Shown one piece after another: positions 36,050 through 43,960 of a stretch of 64,000 nucleotides of DNA. Each line of letters starts with the position of its first letter. Position 1 is the first letter of the stretch. This DNA is from Phocaeicola plebeius. GTDB lineage: Bacteria; Bacteroidota; Bacteroidia; Bacteroidales; Bacteroidaceae. Position numbers and translations under genes: made by a program. The notes below the pieces were generated by a model. That model saw only the letters and a program-made list of their open reading frames with translations, was not told the origin of the DNA and made no database searches. The stretch covers positions 61,467 through 125,466 of the forward strand of contig NZ_QSQT01000011.1 in NCBI RefSeq assembly GCF_003437535.1. The letters are read 5' to 3'.

Positions 36050-36748
36050 TTACAATTCTTTTTCTAAATCCTCCAAATCTTCGTAATCTTCCTCTTCTTC
36101 TTTGTTGCGGGTCGCCATTTCCTGCTTAATCAGTTCCGCATACTCATAGTCCTCGCGGCGGATGGCATCCTCCATCTCCCGCTCCAGCCCTTTCAGCGGC
36201 ATCAACCGCAGCAGCAGCGCCTTCGTGTTAGGCACAGACTTGGTAAAGCCCGAACGGGGGTCTTCCAGGAACTTCGCGTTCACATAGAACGGAACACCGG
36301 CTATCAGACTCACCACCAGCGCGTCGAACAGTGTCAGCTGCATCTCCATCACCGAGCCGTCCTCCTTGCGCAGAGTCACAATCGCACGGTGCAGCAACTT
36401 CACCTTGTCCTTTACCACTACCTTTTCCACGGTAACACCCAGCTCCTTCAGAATATGCACCGTCTGATAAGGCAGCGTGGCATCCGTGCCTTCCGGGTCG
36501 TTAACAGCCGCGTACAGCAAGTCCGCCTCGTCGGGGTTGATAATCCCCAACATCATCCGGTGCGGTTCGTTCACCTCCTCCAGCAGCAGCTTGAAGTTCT
36601 GCCCGTCCAGCATCATAATATCCATCTTCTCCTCATCGTCCATCACCTGATCAAATGTCAGGTGCCCGATCAGTTTATCCACATTCATGGCCTCGTCAAT
36701 GGTACGGACCCGCATTTCTACAAATTCGTCTTTCTTTTCCATTTTCAC
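36050..36748 (-). CDS. BFN (DUF151)-like domain with C-terminal UVR motif
   Basis: The protein has 232 residues. Residues 85-165 look like a bifunctional-nuclease/DUF151 domain: LPYQTVHILKELGVTVEKVV, a dimer beta sheet and TLFDALVVSLIAGVPFYVN in place of the usual RPSDAIALALR. The end carries a UvrB/UvrC-type helix pair, LEREMEDAIRREDYEYAELI, then an acidic tail. The usual Arg/Pro/Ser of the nuclease motif is not present, so nuclease activity is doubtful. It lies between the MFS carrier and rsmE. Confidence 0.7.
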   Translation of the reverse strand: MKMEKKDEFVEMRVRTIDEAMNVDKLIGHLTFDQVMDDEEKMDIMMLDGQNFKLLLEEVNEPHRMMLGIINPDEADLLYAAVNDPEGTDATLPYQTVHILKELGVTVEKVVVKDKVKLLHRAIVTLRKEDGSVMEMQLTLFDALVVSLIAGVPFYVNAKFLEDPRSGFTKSVPNTKALLLRLMPLKGLEREMEDAIRREDYEYAELIKQEMATRNKEEEEDYEDLEDLEKEL

Positions 36749-36755
36749 ATTCTAA

Positions 36756-38021
36756 TTACTCGTTATCTACTTTATGTTTGTATTTAAATACCAGTGCAAA
36801 AGTCACCGCCACTACCAGCGCGTAGGCCGCAAACACGAACCACGCCCGGCTCCAGCCTTCCACCTGCGGTGCCTGCGAATTGAAGTCCACGAAGCAGTTC
36901 ACCACCGCCTGCGCACTCAGCGTACCCACCGTGGCTCCGATACCGTTCGTCATGATGATGAACAGTCCCTGCGCACTCGAGCGGATAGACAGGTCCGTCT
37001 CCTTGTCGACAAACAGCGAGCCCGACACGTTGAAGAAGTCGAATGCCACGCCATACACAATCATCGACAGCACGAACATCCACACCCCGCTGCCCGGGTC
37101 ACCCAGGCCGAAGAGTCCGAAGCGCAGTACCCACGCCACCATGGCAATCAGCATCACCTTCTTGATGCCGAGGCGTCCCAGGAAGAACGGAATCAGCAGG
37201 ATACAGCACGTCTCACTGATCTGCGAGAGCGAAATCAGCAGGTTGGCATGCTGCACGCCAAAGGTATTGGCATATTCCGGAATGGCGCTGAAGCTCGTGA
37301 TAAACGGATTGGCAAAGCCGTTGGTAATCTGCAAGGACACACCCAGCAGCATCGAGAAGATGAAGAACACCGCCATCTTGCGGTTCTTGAAGAGCAGAAA
37401 CGCCCTCAGTCCCAATGCCTCTACCAGCGACTTCTGTCCGCCCTGTGCGCGGCTCACCGGACATTCCGGCAGCGTCTGGGCATATACGGCCAGCACCACG
37501 CCCCATGCCGCACAGGTAAAGAACTGCATGTAGTTCGACTGGAATCCCAGTAAATCTACCAGCCACATGGAACAAATGAAACCGATGGTCCCGAACGTAC
37601 GTATCGGCGGAAACGCCTTGATGGTATCCAGCCCTGCCTTGTCCAGCGCCGTATAAGCCACCGAGTTCGACAAAGCCAGCGTAGGCATGTAAAACGCCAC
37701 ACTCACGGAGTAGAACGAGAACAGCGGTGCAAATTCCACCTGCAGTCCCGTAGTCATGGCATAATAGCCCGCTCCACCCATAAACAGGGCCGCCAACAGA
37801 TGGCTCAGCCCCAGCAACCGTTGCGCCGGAATCCAGCGGTCAGCCACAATACCCAACACAGCCGGCATGAACAGGGACACAATCCCCTGCATGGCGTAAA
37901 AAATTCCGATATGTCCGCCTAATCCCACACCCGCCAGGTACGTACCCATTGAGGTAAGATACGCTCCCCACACGGCAAACTGCAGGAAGTTCATGACAAT
38001 CAGTCTCATTTTCATGTTCAT
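36756..38021 (-). CDS. Nucleoside:H+ symporter-family MFS carrier (NupG/XapB type)
   Basis: The protein has 421 residues and 12 predicted membrane helices. The start MRLIVMNFLQFAVWGAYLTS and motif GIVADRWIPAQRLLGLSHL match the nucleoside symporter branch of the major facilitator superfamily. It should import a nucleoside or related small molecule through the inner membrane. The downstream BFN-UVR gene follows after 7 bases. Confidence 0.85.
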   Translation of the reverse strand: MNMKMRLIVMNFLQFAVWGAYLTSMGTYLAGVGLGGHIGIFYAMQGIVSLFMPAVLGIVADRWIPAQRLLGLSHLLAALFMGGAGYYAMTTGLQVEFAPLFSFYSVSVAFYMPTLALSNSVAYTALDKAGLDTIKAFPPIRTFGTIGFICSMWLVDLLGFQSNYMQFFTCAAWGVVLAVYAQTLPECPVSRAQGGQKSLVEALGLRAFLLFKNRKMAVFFIFSMLLGVSLQITNGFANPFITSFSAIPEYANTFGVQHANLLISLSQISETCCILLIPFFLGRLGIKKVMLIAMVAWVLRFGLFGLGDPGSGVWMFVLSMIVYGVAFDFFNVSGSLFVDKETDLSIRSSAQGLFIIMTNGIGATVGTLSAQAVVNCFVDFNSQAPQVEGWSRAWFVFAAYALVVAVTFALVFKYKHKVDNE

Positions 38022-38040
38022 ATACTCATAGATTTAAAGG

Positions 38041-40536
38041 TTATTTCATCATCGTAGCCAGTGAAGCCAGCATCGTAGCCAGTGAAGCAAACGAAGTCGC
38101 ATTCGATACTATGTTCGCAAAGTTGAACTTCTTCGTCTTGTTCGGTACCACGATTTCGCAGCCCGGCTCAATCTGTTTCTTGCCGCTGCCCTTCACTTCG
38201 GCCACCTGTCCGTTCATATAAATAATGAACTTCTGGCTCTTCTTGGCGTTGGCAGAGTAACCGCCCGCCTGGCTCAGGTAATACTTCACGCTCTTGCCTG
38301 CCGCATACGATACCGTGTTCGGCATCATCACCGCTCCGTTCACCTTCACCGTATTATTATATTCCGGCACGGTCAGCACATCGCCCTCGCGCAGCACCAG
38401 GTCAGCGTCTCCGCCCGGGTTCGCCAGTGCAGCTTCCAGGTCGATACCTACCGTAAACGTACTGTCCACCTTCAGTCCCAGCGTGTTGGCCATGGCATCA
38501 CCGATTTCACGGCGCATCATCTTCACCACATCCTCCATGCGGCGCAGCTCCTCCTCGTTGGCCACGCGGCGCAACTTCGCTCCACGCACATACGCATAGC
38601 GGCTCACCCCGCCGGCACGCTGAATCAGGCTGCTCAGACGTTCACTCTTCGTGTTCAGCGTATAGTCACCGCGGAACAGCACCTCACCGTCCACCGTCAC
38701 GTTCACCTGCTCGTTGTAGCTCGGGCTGCGGCGCACAAACACCTGGTCGTACGGCTGCAGTTCAAATCCCGCTTCACCGTCCACCACGAAACCATCCTTC
38801 AGTCCGAACGAGAAATTCTGTCCGATTACGTCCGGCTCCGTCGTCCCTCTCGGGTCACGGATGCGTCGTGACACGTCCACACGCACCAGCGAAGCCGATT
38901 CCTTCAAACCGCCCGCTGTAATCACCAGGTCCTCCAGGCTCATGTGGTCGGCATACGTATAGCTACCCGGCTTGTTCACCTCACCGCTGATGGTCACCTT
39001 CCCCATGTCCTGCAAGTCGTGGATGCTCGGGATATACAAAATGTCATTCTTCTGCAAGGCAATGTCGGGCGACGTACCGTTCAGAATACCCTGAATGTCA
39101 ACCGGCAACACCTCCTTCGTCAGGTTCTCCCGTTCGCGATACAACACCGCACGTCCTGTAAAGGCATCCCCCAGCAAACCGTCGGCCTTCTCCACCAGCT
39201 GGCGTACCGTGTTCAGCGAACCGCTCAACTCGAATACCCCCGGGTGATACACAGCCCCTTTCACTTCCAGACGGTTGTTGAAGCGGTTCAGAATCGAATC
39301 CACCGAAATCACGTCCCCGTCTAATAATTTAAACGCAGAATAGTCTATATCGTTCACCGTTTTCACGGAAAATTCTTTACCGTCCTTACGCAACACCCTG
39401 ATACTCTTCTTGTAAGCATCCGAAGCAAAACCACCGGCATACTTCAGCAAAGTGGCAGCCGATTCCCCGTTCTTCATTTCGTAGAACATCGGACGCTTCA
39501 CCTTACCCGTAATCTTCACCAGCTCGTCGTAGGTAGGCACAATCACCACGTCGCCGTCCTGCAGGCGGATGTCGTCCTGAATCTGCCCCTTCATGATGTA
39601 CTCATACACGTCCAGACGGGCAAACGTCTTGCCGCCGCGGGCCACCTGCACGTTACGCAAGCTACCGATGTCGCTCACACCACCTGCCACGTACAGCGCA
39701 TGGAATACCGTCGAGAGCGACGACAGCGAATACGTACCCGGCGCCATCACTTCCCCCATCACGTTCACCTGGATGGTACGGATATTTCCCAATGTCACCT
39801 GGATGTTATTGCCCGAATCCGCATAAATCTTTCCAAGTTCCTGCTTCAGCAGCTGGCGTGCATCCTGAATCGTCATGTTGTTCAGGTACACCGGACCCAG
39901 GTTGATGATGTTCACATAGCCGTCGGGCGAAATCTCCAGCCGCATGGTGTTCTGGCTAGCGCCCCACACGTCGATAATCACCTCGTCACCCGGTCCCAGG
40001 CGGTAGTTTTCCGGCGTAGCCATGCTCAGGTTAGGCTGGAAAGTCAGCTGTTCAATGTTGAAGATATTCCGTCCGAACACATCGTTCTCGCTGGTAACCA
40101 CCGTCGTCAGGTTGCGGCGTTTCTTCATGGTCTTCTGCATGTCTTCCGACCACATACTCTTGTCCACGTTTGTCGAACTTGTCTCCAGGAATTCCGAAGC
40201 ATCCTCTTCCGTACCGGTCGCAGTAGTTTTCCGGGCCCGTGAACCAGAGCCCAGCAGCGAGCTGTCTTCCCCCGTCAGAGAACCGCTGCCCGATGTCGAC
40301 GCGCCCGTCGAACCCGAATACATGGACTTCAATCGCAGCAACTGCTCCTGAGTGGCCCCCTTGGCCAGCAGCTCCATCGCAATGGTTTGCTGGTCCTTGC
40401 CCTGTTGAAGCGCCTGTTGCACATATTCTATCACCTGGTTGTCGGTCATTCCGCTCTGGGCATACGCAACGGATCCCCCCAGCAGGAACAGACACAATGC
40501 CAATCTTACAAACTGTCTTCTCATTCTGTCTTTCAT
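38041..40536 (-). CDS. Large SLBB-domain polysaccharide export protein
   Basis: The protein has 831 residues with a signal peptide ending GGSVAYAQ (the in-frame ATG at 40524 is a likelier start, given the promoter). A poly-export domain (YRLGPGDEVIIDVWGAS, about 180) is followed by repeated SLBB domains (for example VNVMGEVMAPGTYSLSS, ITGKVKRPMFYEMKNGE, VKGAVYHPGVFELSGS, ISGEVNKPGSYTY, VNGAVMMPNTVSY). It is a Wza-like outer-membrane polysaccharide channel of the long Bacteroidetes type. The C terminus has a tandem ASLATM repeat from an 18-base duplication at about 38050-38090. It is a single gene with its own strong promoter. Confidence 0.88.
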   Translation of the reverse strand: MKDRMRRQFVRLALCLFLLGGSVAYAQSGMTDNQVIEYVQQALQQGKDQQTIAMELLAKGATQEQLLRLKSMYSGSTGASTSGSGSLTGEDSSLLGSGSRARKTTATGTEEDASEFLETSSTNVDKSMWSEDMQKTMKKRRNLTTVVTSENDVFGRNIFNIEQLTFQPNLSMATPENYRLGPGDEVIIDVWGASQNTMRLEISPDGYVNIINLGPVYLNNMTIQDARQLLKQELGKIYADSGNNIQVTLGNIRTIQVNVMGEVMAPGTYSLSSLSTVFHALYVAGGVSDIGSLRNVQVARGGKTFARLDVYEYIMKGQIQDDIRLQDGDVVIVPTYDELVKITGKVKRPMFYEMKNGESAATLLKYAGGFASDAYKKSIRVLRKDGKEFSVKTVNDIDYSAFKLLDGDVISVDSILNRFNNRLEVKGAVYHPGVFELSGSLNTVRQLVEKADGLLGDAFTGRAVLYRERENLTKEVLPVDIQGILNGTSPDIALQKNDILYIPSIHDLQDMGKVTISGEVNKPGSYTYADHMSLEDLVITAGGLKESASLVRVDVSRRIRDPRGTTEPDVIGQNFSFGLKDGFVVDGEAGFELQPYDQVFVRRSPSYNEQVNVTVDGEVLFRGDYTLNTKSERLSSLIQRAGGVSRYAYVRGAKLRRVANEEELRRMEDVVKMMRREIGDAMANTLGLKVDSTFTVGIDLEAALANPGGDADLVLREGDVLTVPEYNNTVKVNGAVMMPNTVSYAAGKSVKYYLSQAGGYSANAKKSQKFIIYMNGQVAEVKGSGKKQIEPGCEIVVPNKTKKFNFANIVSNATSFASLATMLASLATMMK

Positions 40537-40550
40537 TTTAGTTTTAAGGA

Positions 40551-40581
40551 CAAAGATACATTATTGAAAACGAATCACCAA
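40551..40581 (-). promoter_or_regulatory. Promoter of the SLBB exporter gene
   Basis: On the minus strand TATCTTTG (complement at 40551-40558) and TTGG (complement at 40578-40581) are 19 bases apart. The transcript would start about 8 bases before the ATG at 40536 or 20 before the ATG at 40524. Confidence 0.6.
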
Positions 40582-40716
40582 GCGCTTAGCCCCGGAATCT
40601 CCATTCCAAGCAGAAAAAACCGGTGTAAAAATTCCGCTTCCCTGTTTTAAAACATAAAAATAGTTAATTCAATGCAGATTTTCGCCCCAATTATATGTTT
40701 CATAACATAAAAACCT

Positions 40717-40794
40717 TACCTTTGCATCGTGTTTTTCATGGTATTAGATTTAAGGTTAATGAAGATTGGGAGTCTGGGAAGATTCCCTTTTTTT
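40717..40794 (+). ncRNA. Candidate short non-coding RNA with promoter and terminator
   Basis: TACCTTTG at 40717-40724 fits TAnnTTTG. About 40 bases after the predicted start (near 40731) comes GGGAGTC (40768-40774) pairing with GATTCCC (40781-40787), then seven T. No ORF lies between. A promoter plus terminator spanning 64 bases is what a small RNA looks like. I have a sense that this leader wording (TCATGGTATTAGATTTAAGG) recurs in Bacteroides intergenic DNA, but cannot check it here. Confidence 0.55.
40768..40794 (+). terminator. Terminator of the candidate small RNA
   Basis: A 7-bp stem (one G-T pair) with a 6-base loop and a seven-T tail on the plus strand, with no upstream plus-strand gene. 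Confidence 0.7.
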
Positions 40795-40816
40795 ATGTCT
40801 ATTTTTTATGTCTTTT

Positions 40817-40967
40817 TTTAGACAAAAGAACAGAAGAACATATTGAGTTAAAAGGTAATAGTTAAAAAGTAAAAGCGGCAAGTAATCACAAAAAAACGGA
40901 AGAGTCCCCCCGTTCTTCATTATTCATTCTTAATTCTTCATTATTTTTCATTCTTCATTATTCACTA
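40817..40967. repeat. Composite intergenic repeat, copy 1 (internally deleted)
   Basis: Begins TTTAGACAAAAGAACAGAAG, continues with AGTTAAAAAGTAAAAGCGG, then AAAACGGAAGAGTCCCCCCG and a TTCATTATTCATTCTTAATT tail. Compared with copies 2-4 it lacks a central block of about 85 bases. It ends at the stop codon of the PIN gene. Confidence 0.8.
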
Positions 40968-41519
40968 TCAAAACGTACTGATGTATTCCGGAGCCTGATA
41001 AACAGTAATATCGTCAACTGGAAATTTCGCTTTGTTTTTCGCCTTTGCCTCCACCATGAACCGATTACATTCATCACTGGTAAAAATCCCCTTATTCATT
41101 GCAATAGTCAGCACATCCAGCGTTCCAATATATTCAATGCCATTCTCATCACAATAAGGAGCCACATCCCGAAAGTTACTACTTGCGATAACCTCCTGTC
41201 CAAAACGCGCCATCGACATACAGGCCCGTTCTCCGTCCCCCAGCATCGGATTCTCTTTTTTAAGCCGGAAAAACTCTCGCCGGATATTTTCATTGGCATA
41301 AGGGAGAGCAATCTTGCATACCTTGCAGCGCTCCATCCACTTGTCCACCTTCCGTTTCCTGTCCGGTTCCGTAGGATGATAGCTGGCCTCCTTGTACACA
41401 TTCTCTACAATCATCACGGCATGAGGCTGCAGAATTTCCGTCAGCCTGTCTATATAACCGGTAGCCATGAAATGAGAGATGACATCGGCATCCACCAATA
41501 TTACTTTATTCCTCCCCAT
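40968..41519 (-). CDS. PIN-domain-like putative toxin nuclease
   Basis: The protein has 183 residues from the ATG at 41519 (MGRNKVILVDADVISHF); a start six codons earlier is in frame. The PIN layout is visible: Asp in LVDADVISHF, Glu in VYKEASYH, a central MLGDGERACMSMA with acidic residues, and SSNFRDVAPYC. PIN toxins cut RNA. It overlaps the ImmA/IrrE gene by 14 bases and is the last of a three-gene unit. It is longer than common VapC (about 130). A toxin role is inferred from the family and context. Confidence 0.7.
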   Translation of the reverse strand: MGRNKVILVDADVISHFMATGYIDRLTEILQPHAVMIVENVYKEASYHPTEPDRKRKVDKWMERCKVCKIALPYANENIRREFFRLKKENPMLGDGERACMSMARFGQEVIASSNFRDVAPYCDENGIEYIGTLDVLTIAMNKGIFTSDECNRFMVEAKAKNKAKFPVDDITVYQAPEYISTF

Positions 41520-42255
41520 ATACCTCTTGAGAAACATTAATTTCCATATCCATCAGCAACGAGTAATACTTCGCCTGAGAAATACGCCCCTTATCATATA
41601 ATTCACGAGCTTTCAAGTTATAATCTCCCACCAGCTCCGTCTGATAAGTAGGATAATACAACTGCGTATTATAACCATATTCGATTGCCGAAGCAACCAC
41701 ATTTTTCTGGTAAAGGTCAAACGTTTTCTTGGTAATCCATTTCAAGTCCTTCAGCCGGGTAAGAAGTGCCGCCCTTGAGCAAAGAAAATTCTGCTCCACC
41801 TTCAGAAGAGTAGCCAAGGTTATTTTGTCAACCTGCTGTTCATCGGCAGGAACCAGTTCCTTCAACCCCATTTCCGGAAGCAGAAGGTAGGCTGCAAACA
41901 CATCGGCATTATACTCTTCCTCCTCTTTTTTATTAAACAGCCCCGCATTGTTCTGCGACACCTTAAAATCTTTCTGATACAACAAGTGATACAACTCATG
42001 ACAGGCAGTAAAACGCTGCTTGGCATAAGACAAAGCCGTATTTATCAACATAAAATACTTGTCAGAAGAAGATTCGTTTCCCTTTATCCGGATTGCCATG
42101 CCCGAAAAATTATCATCCAGCTTCTTAAACCACGTAAGCACGTGCTTTTCTTTCAATATCTGATGAATGCGCACAGGGTCCTTTGTAGTCACGTGCATCT
42201 CCTCCCGCAACCTGGTTGCAAGACATTCCAGTTCAACTTTACTTCTCAAGCTCAT
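41506..42255 (-). CDS. ImmA/IrrE-family metallopeptidase
   Basis: The protein has 249 residues. The zinc motif HELYH (H86, E87, H90) in FTACHELYHLLYQ and the third-ligand helix EEEYNADVFAAYLLLP are intact. ImmA-type peptidases cleave a partner repressor to release a gene from repression. It lies between the XRE gene (17-base overlap) and the PIN gene, a natural position for a protease that removes the antitoxin. The pairing is inferred. Confidence 0.88.
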   Translation of the reverse strand: MSLRSKVELECLATRLREEMHVTTKDPVRIHQILKEKHVLTWFKKLDDNFSGMAIRIKGNESSSDKYFMLINTALSYAKQRFTACHELYHLLYQKDFKVSQNNAGLFNKKEEEEYNADVFAAYLLLPEMGLKELVPADEQQVDKITLATLLKVEQNFLCSRAALLTRLKDLKWITKKTFDLYQKNVVASAIEYGYNTQLYYPTYQTELVGDYNLKARELYDKGRISQAKYYSLLMDMEINVSQEVYGEE

Positions 42256-42577
42256 TGCACATCTGAATATAATTTCTGACTATTTTCTGAAATTGAGAAA
42301 TCTGACCAAGATTTCCAATATTTCCCGTCTTACGATACGCACAGGCCACAGATGTCTGAAAAAGCTGTTCATTTTCCTCCATCAGATCGTATTCATCCAC
42401 GTTATACAGAGTGGCCAGTTTCTCCATTGCCTCCAAAGGAACTACAGTCTCCCCTTTTTCATATTTCACGTATGCCGGCTGACTGATACCTAAATAATCA
42501 CTGATTTCCTGCTGGGTATAGTTCAAATGCTCACGAAAAGCCTTGATATTTTTCCCGATTACCTGATCAAGTCCCAT
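42239..42577 (-). CDS. XRE-family HTH regulator
   Basis: The protein has 112 residues. The helix-turn-helix spans about 10-60 (IKAFREHLNYTQQEISDYLGIS then QPAYVKYEKGETVVPLEAME). The rest is a short helical tail. It should bind its own promoter region and act as antitoxin or repressor of the ImmA-PIN unit it precedes. A 10-bp inverted repeat upstream is a likely operator. Confidence 0.88.
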   Translation of the reverse strand: MGLDQVIGKNIKAFREHLNYTQQEISDYLGISQPAYVKYEKGETVVPLEAMEKLATLYNVDEYDLMEENEQLFQTSVACAYRKTGNIGNLGQISQFQKIVRNYIQMCNELEK

Positions 42578-42603
42578 ATTTTATCAATTAAATGATTCGT
42601 TTG

Positions 42604-42611
42604 CAAAGATA
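42604..42611 (-). promoter_or_regulatory. -7 box of the XRE-ImmA-PIN operon
   Basis: TATCTTTG on the minus strand (complement at 42604-42611) fits TAnnTTTG and lies 27 bases before the XRE ATG. Confidence 0.55.
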
Positions 42612-42620
42612 CTCATTTTT

Positions 42621-42669
42621 AAGTTATAAAAGCAGAAAATACAAATAAAATCAACCCGATTTATAACTT
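42621..42669. promoter_or_regulatory. Candidate XRE operator: separated 10-bp inverted repeat
   Basis: AAGTTATAAA (42621-42630) and TTTATAACTT (42660-42669) are perfect complements 29 bases apart, just upstream of the -7 box. The centre-to-centre distance of 39 is near four helical turns. Confidence 0.45.
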
Positions 42670-42722
42670 TTATTTATAGAACCAAAAGCAAAGGGTGAAG
42701 AATGAGAATATTCCTTTTTGTT

Positions 42723-42929
42723 TTTAGACAAAAGAACAGAAGAACATATTGAGTTAAAAGTGAAAAGTTAAAAAGTAAAAGCGGTGAGCGTATCACGTTT
42801 TCACTTTTCATTCTTCATCATTATTAAAATTATGTCTTTTTGTTCTTATGTCATAATAAAAAAAACGGAAGAGTCACCCCTCCCGTTCTTCATTATTCAT
42901 TCTTAATTCTTCATTATTCACTCTTCATT
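42723..42929. repeat. Composite intergenic repeat, copy 2
   Basis: Full-length copy: TTTAGACAAAAGAACAGAAG, AGTGAAAAGTTAAAAAGTAA, GCGGTGAGCGTAT, CACTTTTCATTCTTCAT, TTATGTCTTTTTGTTCTTAT, the hairpin AACGGAAG...CTCCCGTT and a TTCATTATTCATTCTTAATT tail. It fills the gap between the XRE and HepT cassettes and ends at the HepT stop codon. Confidence 0.85.
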
Positions 42930-43337
42930 CTATGACAAGAATAAGCTGTCATGCTTACCTGCTTCCACGTCTGACAAAATTTGCTTTACACAAACAACCA
43001 GTTCAGGAAGATACTTTTTGATTATACCAAATATCTGAATGGGGTCTACATTCCCATATTCATGCGAAATAATATTTCGACATCCGAATACGCCTCGCCA
43101 ATAGACTTGCGGATAATGCGCAAACAACAGAGACGATGTACGATCATCTATCTTCTTAGCCGTTTCACCTACTACCTGTATCAGCATACATGCTGCATCA
43201 AATTTTTCCATTCTGTCCGGCGATGTAAGAAAATCCTGTGCACACGTAATCGACTGATTTCTGTTTATCACGAGAGTAGCTTTTTCCAGAATCAGCTCCA
43301 ATAAATCAATCAATATTTCTTTAGATATAGATCGCAT
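42930..43337 (-). CDS. hepT: HepT-like ribonuclease toxin
   Basis: The protein has 135 residues, helical. The HEPN motif RX4HXY is R87-NIIS-H92-E-Y94 in GCRNIISHEYGNVD. HepT cuts RNA and is held inactive by AMP transfer from the MntA-type partner. The tyrosine in HxY is the target in known pairs. It overlaps the antitoxin gene by 17 bases, as usual for the pair. Confidence 0.88.
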   Translation of the reverse strand: MRSISKEILIDLLELILEKATLVINRNQSITCAQDFLTSPDRMEKFDAACMLIQVVGETAKKIDDRTSSLLFAHYPQVYWRGVFGCRNIISHEYGNVDPIQIFGIIKKYLPELVVCVKQILSDVEAGKHDSLFLS

Positions 43338-43614
43338 CTTTAAGGATATTCTTTTTTAACGTTGGACGAAGTGACTCTCTAAAGTTCACTAAATCAATAG
43401 AAGAATGGAGCAAAACTTCAAGTTCTTCTTTAATCTGCTCCATCACGAAAAAGTCCGGTTCCTGCAGACAGATAAAAACATCCACATCACTTTTTTCATC
43501 TTGCTGCTGGCGCGCATAGGAGCCAAACAACCCCATGAACTTTATTTTATATTTCGAAGCCGATTGTGCTTTGAATATTTTCAGTCTGTTGATGATGTCT
43601 GTTGTACTAACCAT
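43321..43614 (-). CDS. mntA: MntA-like minimal nucleotidyltransferase antitoxin
   Basis: The protein has 97 residues. The nucleotidyltransferase motif GSYARQQQDEKSDVDV (G31, S32, D43, D45) is intact. It should transfer AMP to HepT and so neutralise it. It comes first in the pair, so antitoxin is made before toxin. Start and length are typical. Confidence 0.88.
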   Translation of the reverse strand: MVSTTDIINRLKIFKAQSASKYKIKFMGLFGSYARQQQDEKSDVDVFICLQEPDFFVMEQIKEELEVLLHSSIDLVNFRESLRPTLKKNILKDAIYI

Positions 43615-43720
43615 AGCTTGCAGAGATGAAGTTTACACAAAGAAACATAAAAACTTTCATCTTTCCAACTTAATCGCATAAGTTTTTCAAACGATACGCC
43701 TCACAGAAACATGTTGTTTC

Positions 43721-43960
43721 TTTAGACAAAAGAACAGAAGAAGGTATTGAGTTAAAAGTGAAAAGTTAAAAAGTAAAAGCGGCGAGCGTATTGCATTTTC
43801 ACTTTTCATTCTTCACCATTATTGAAATTATGTCTTTTTGTTCTTATGTCATAACAAAAAAAAGAACGGAAGAGTCACCCCTCCCGTCCTTCACTATATT
43901 AATTCTTCATTCTTAATTCTTCACTCTTCATTCTTCATTATTTTTCATTCTTCATTATTC
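43721..43960. repeat. Composite intergenic repeat, copy 3
   Basis: Same order of blocks as copy 2, with small changes (AGAAGAAGGTATTGAG, GCGGCGAGCGTATTG) and an extra TTCATTCTTAATTCTTCACT tail. The last few codons and stop of the AAA-DUF4143 gene lie inside the tail. Confidence 0.85.

Larger units (their letters stand above)
40537..40967. other. Intergenic region with a small-RNA candidate and repeat copy 1
   Basis: This 431-base stretch holds, in order, the SLBB-gene promoter, a short plus-strand transcription unit (40717-40794) and the first copy of the 40.8-45.7 kb repeat. No protein-coding frame is supported. Confidence 0.6.
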
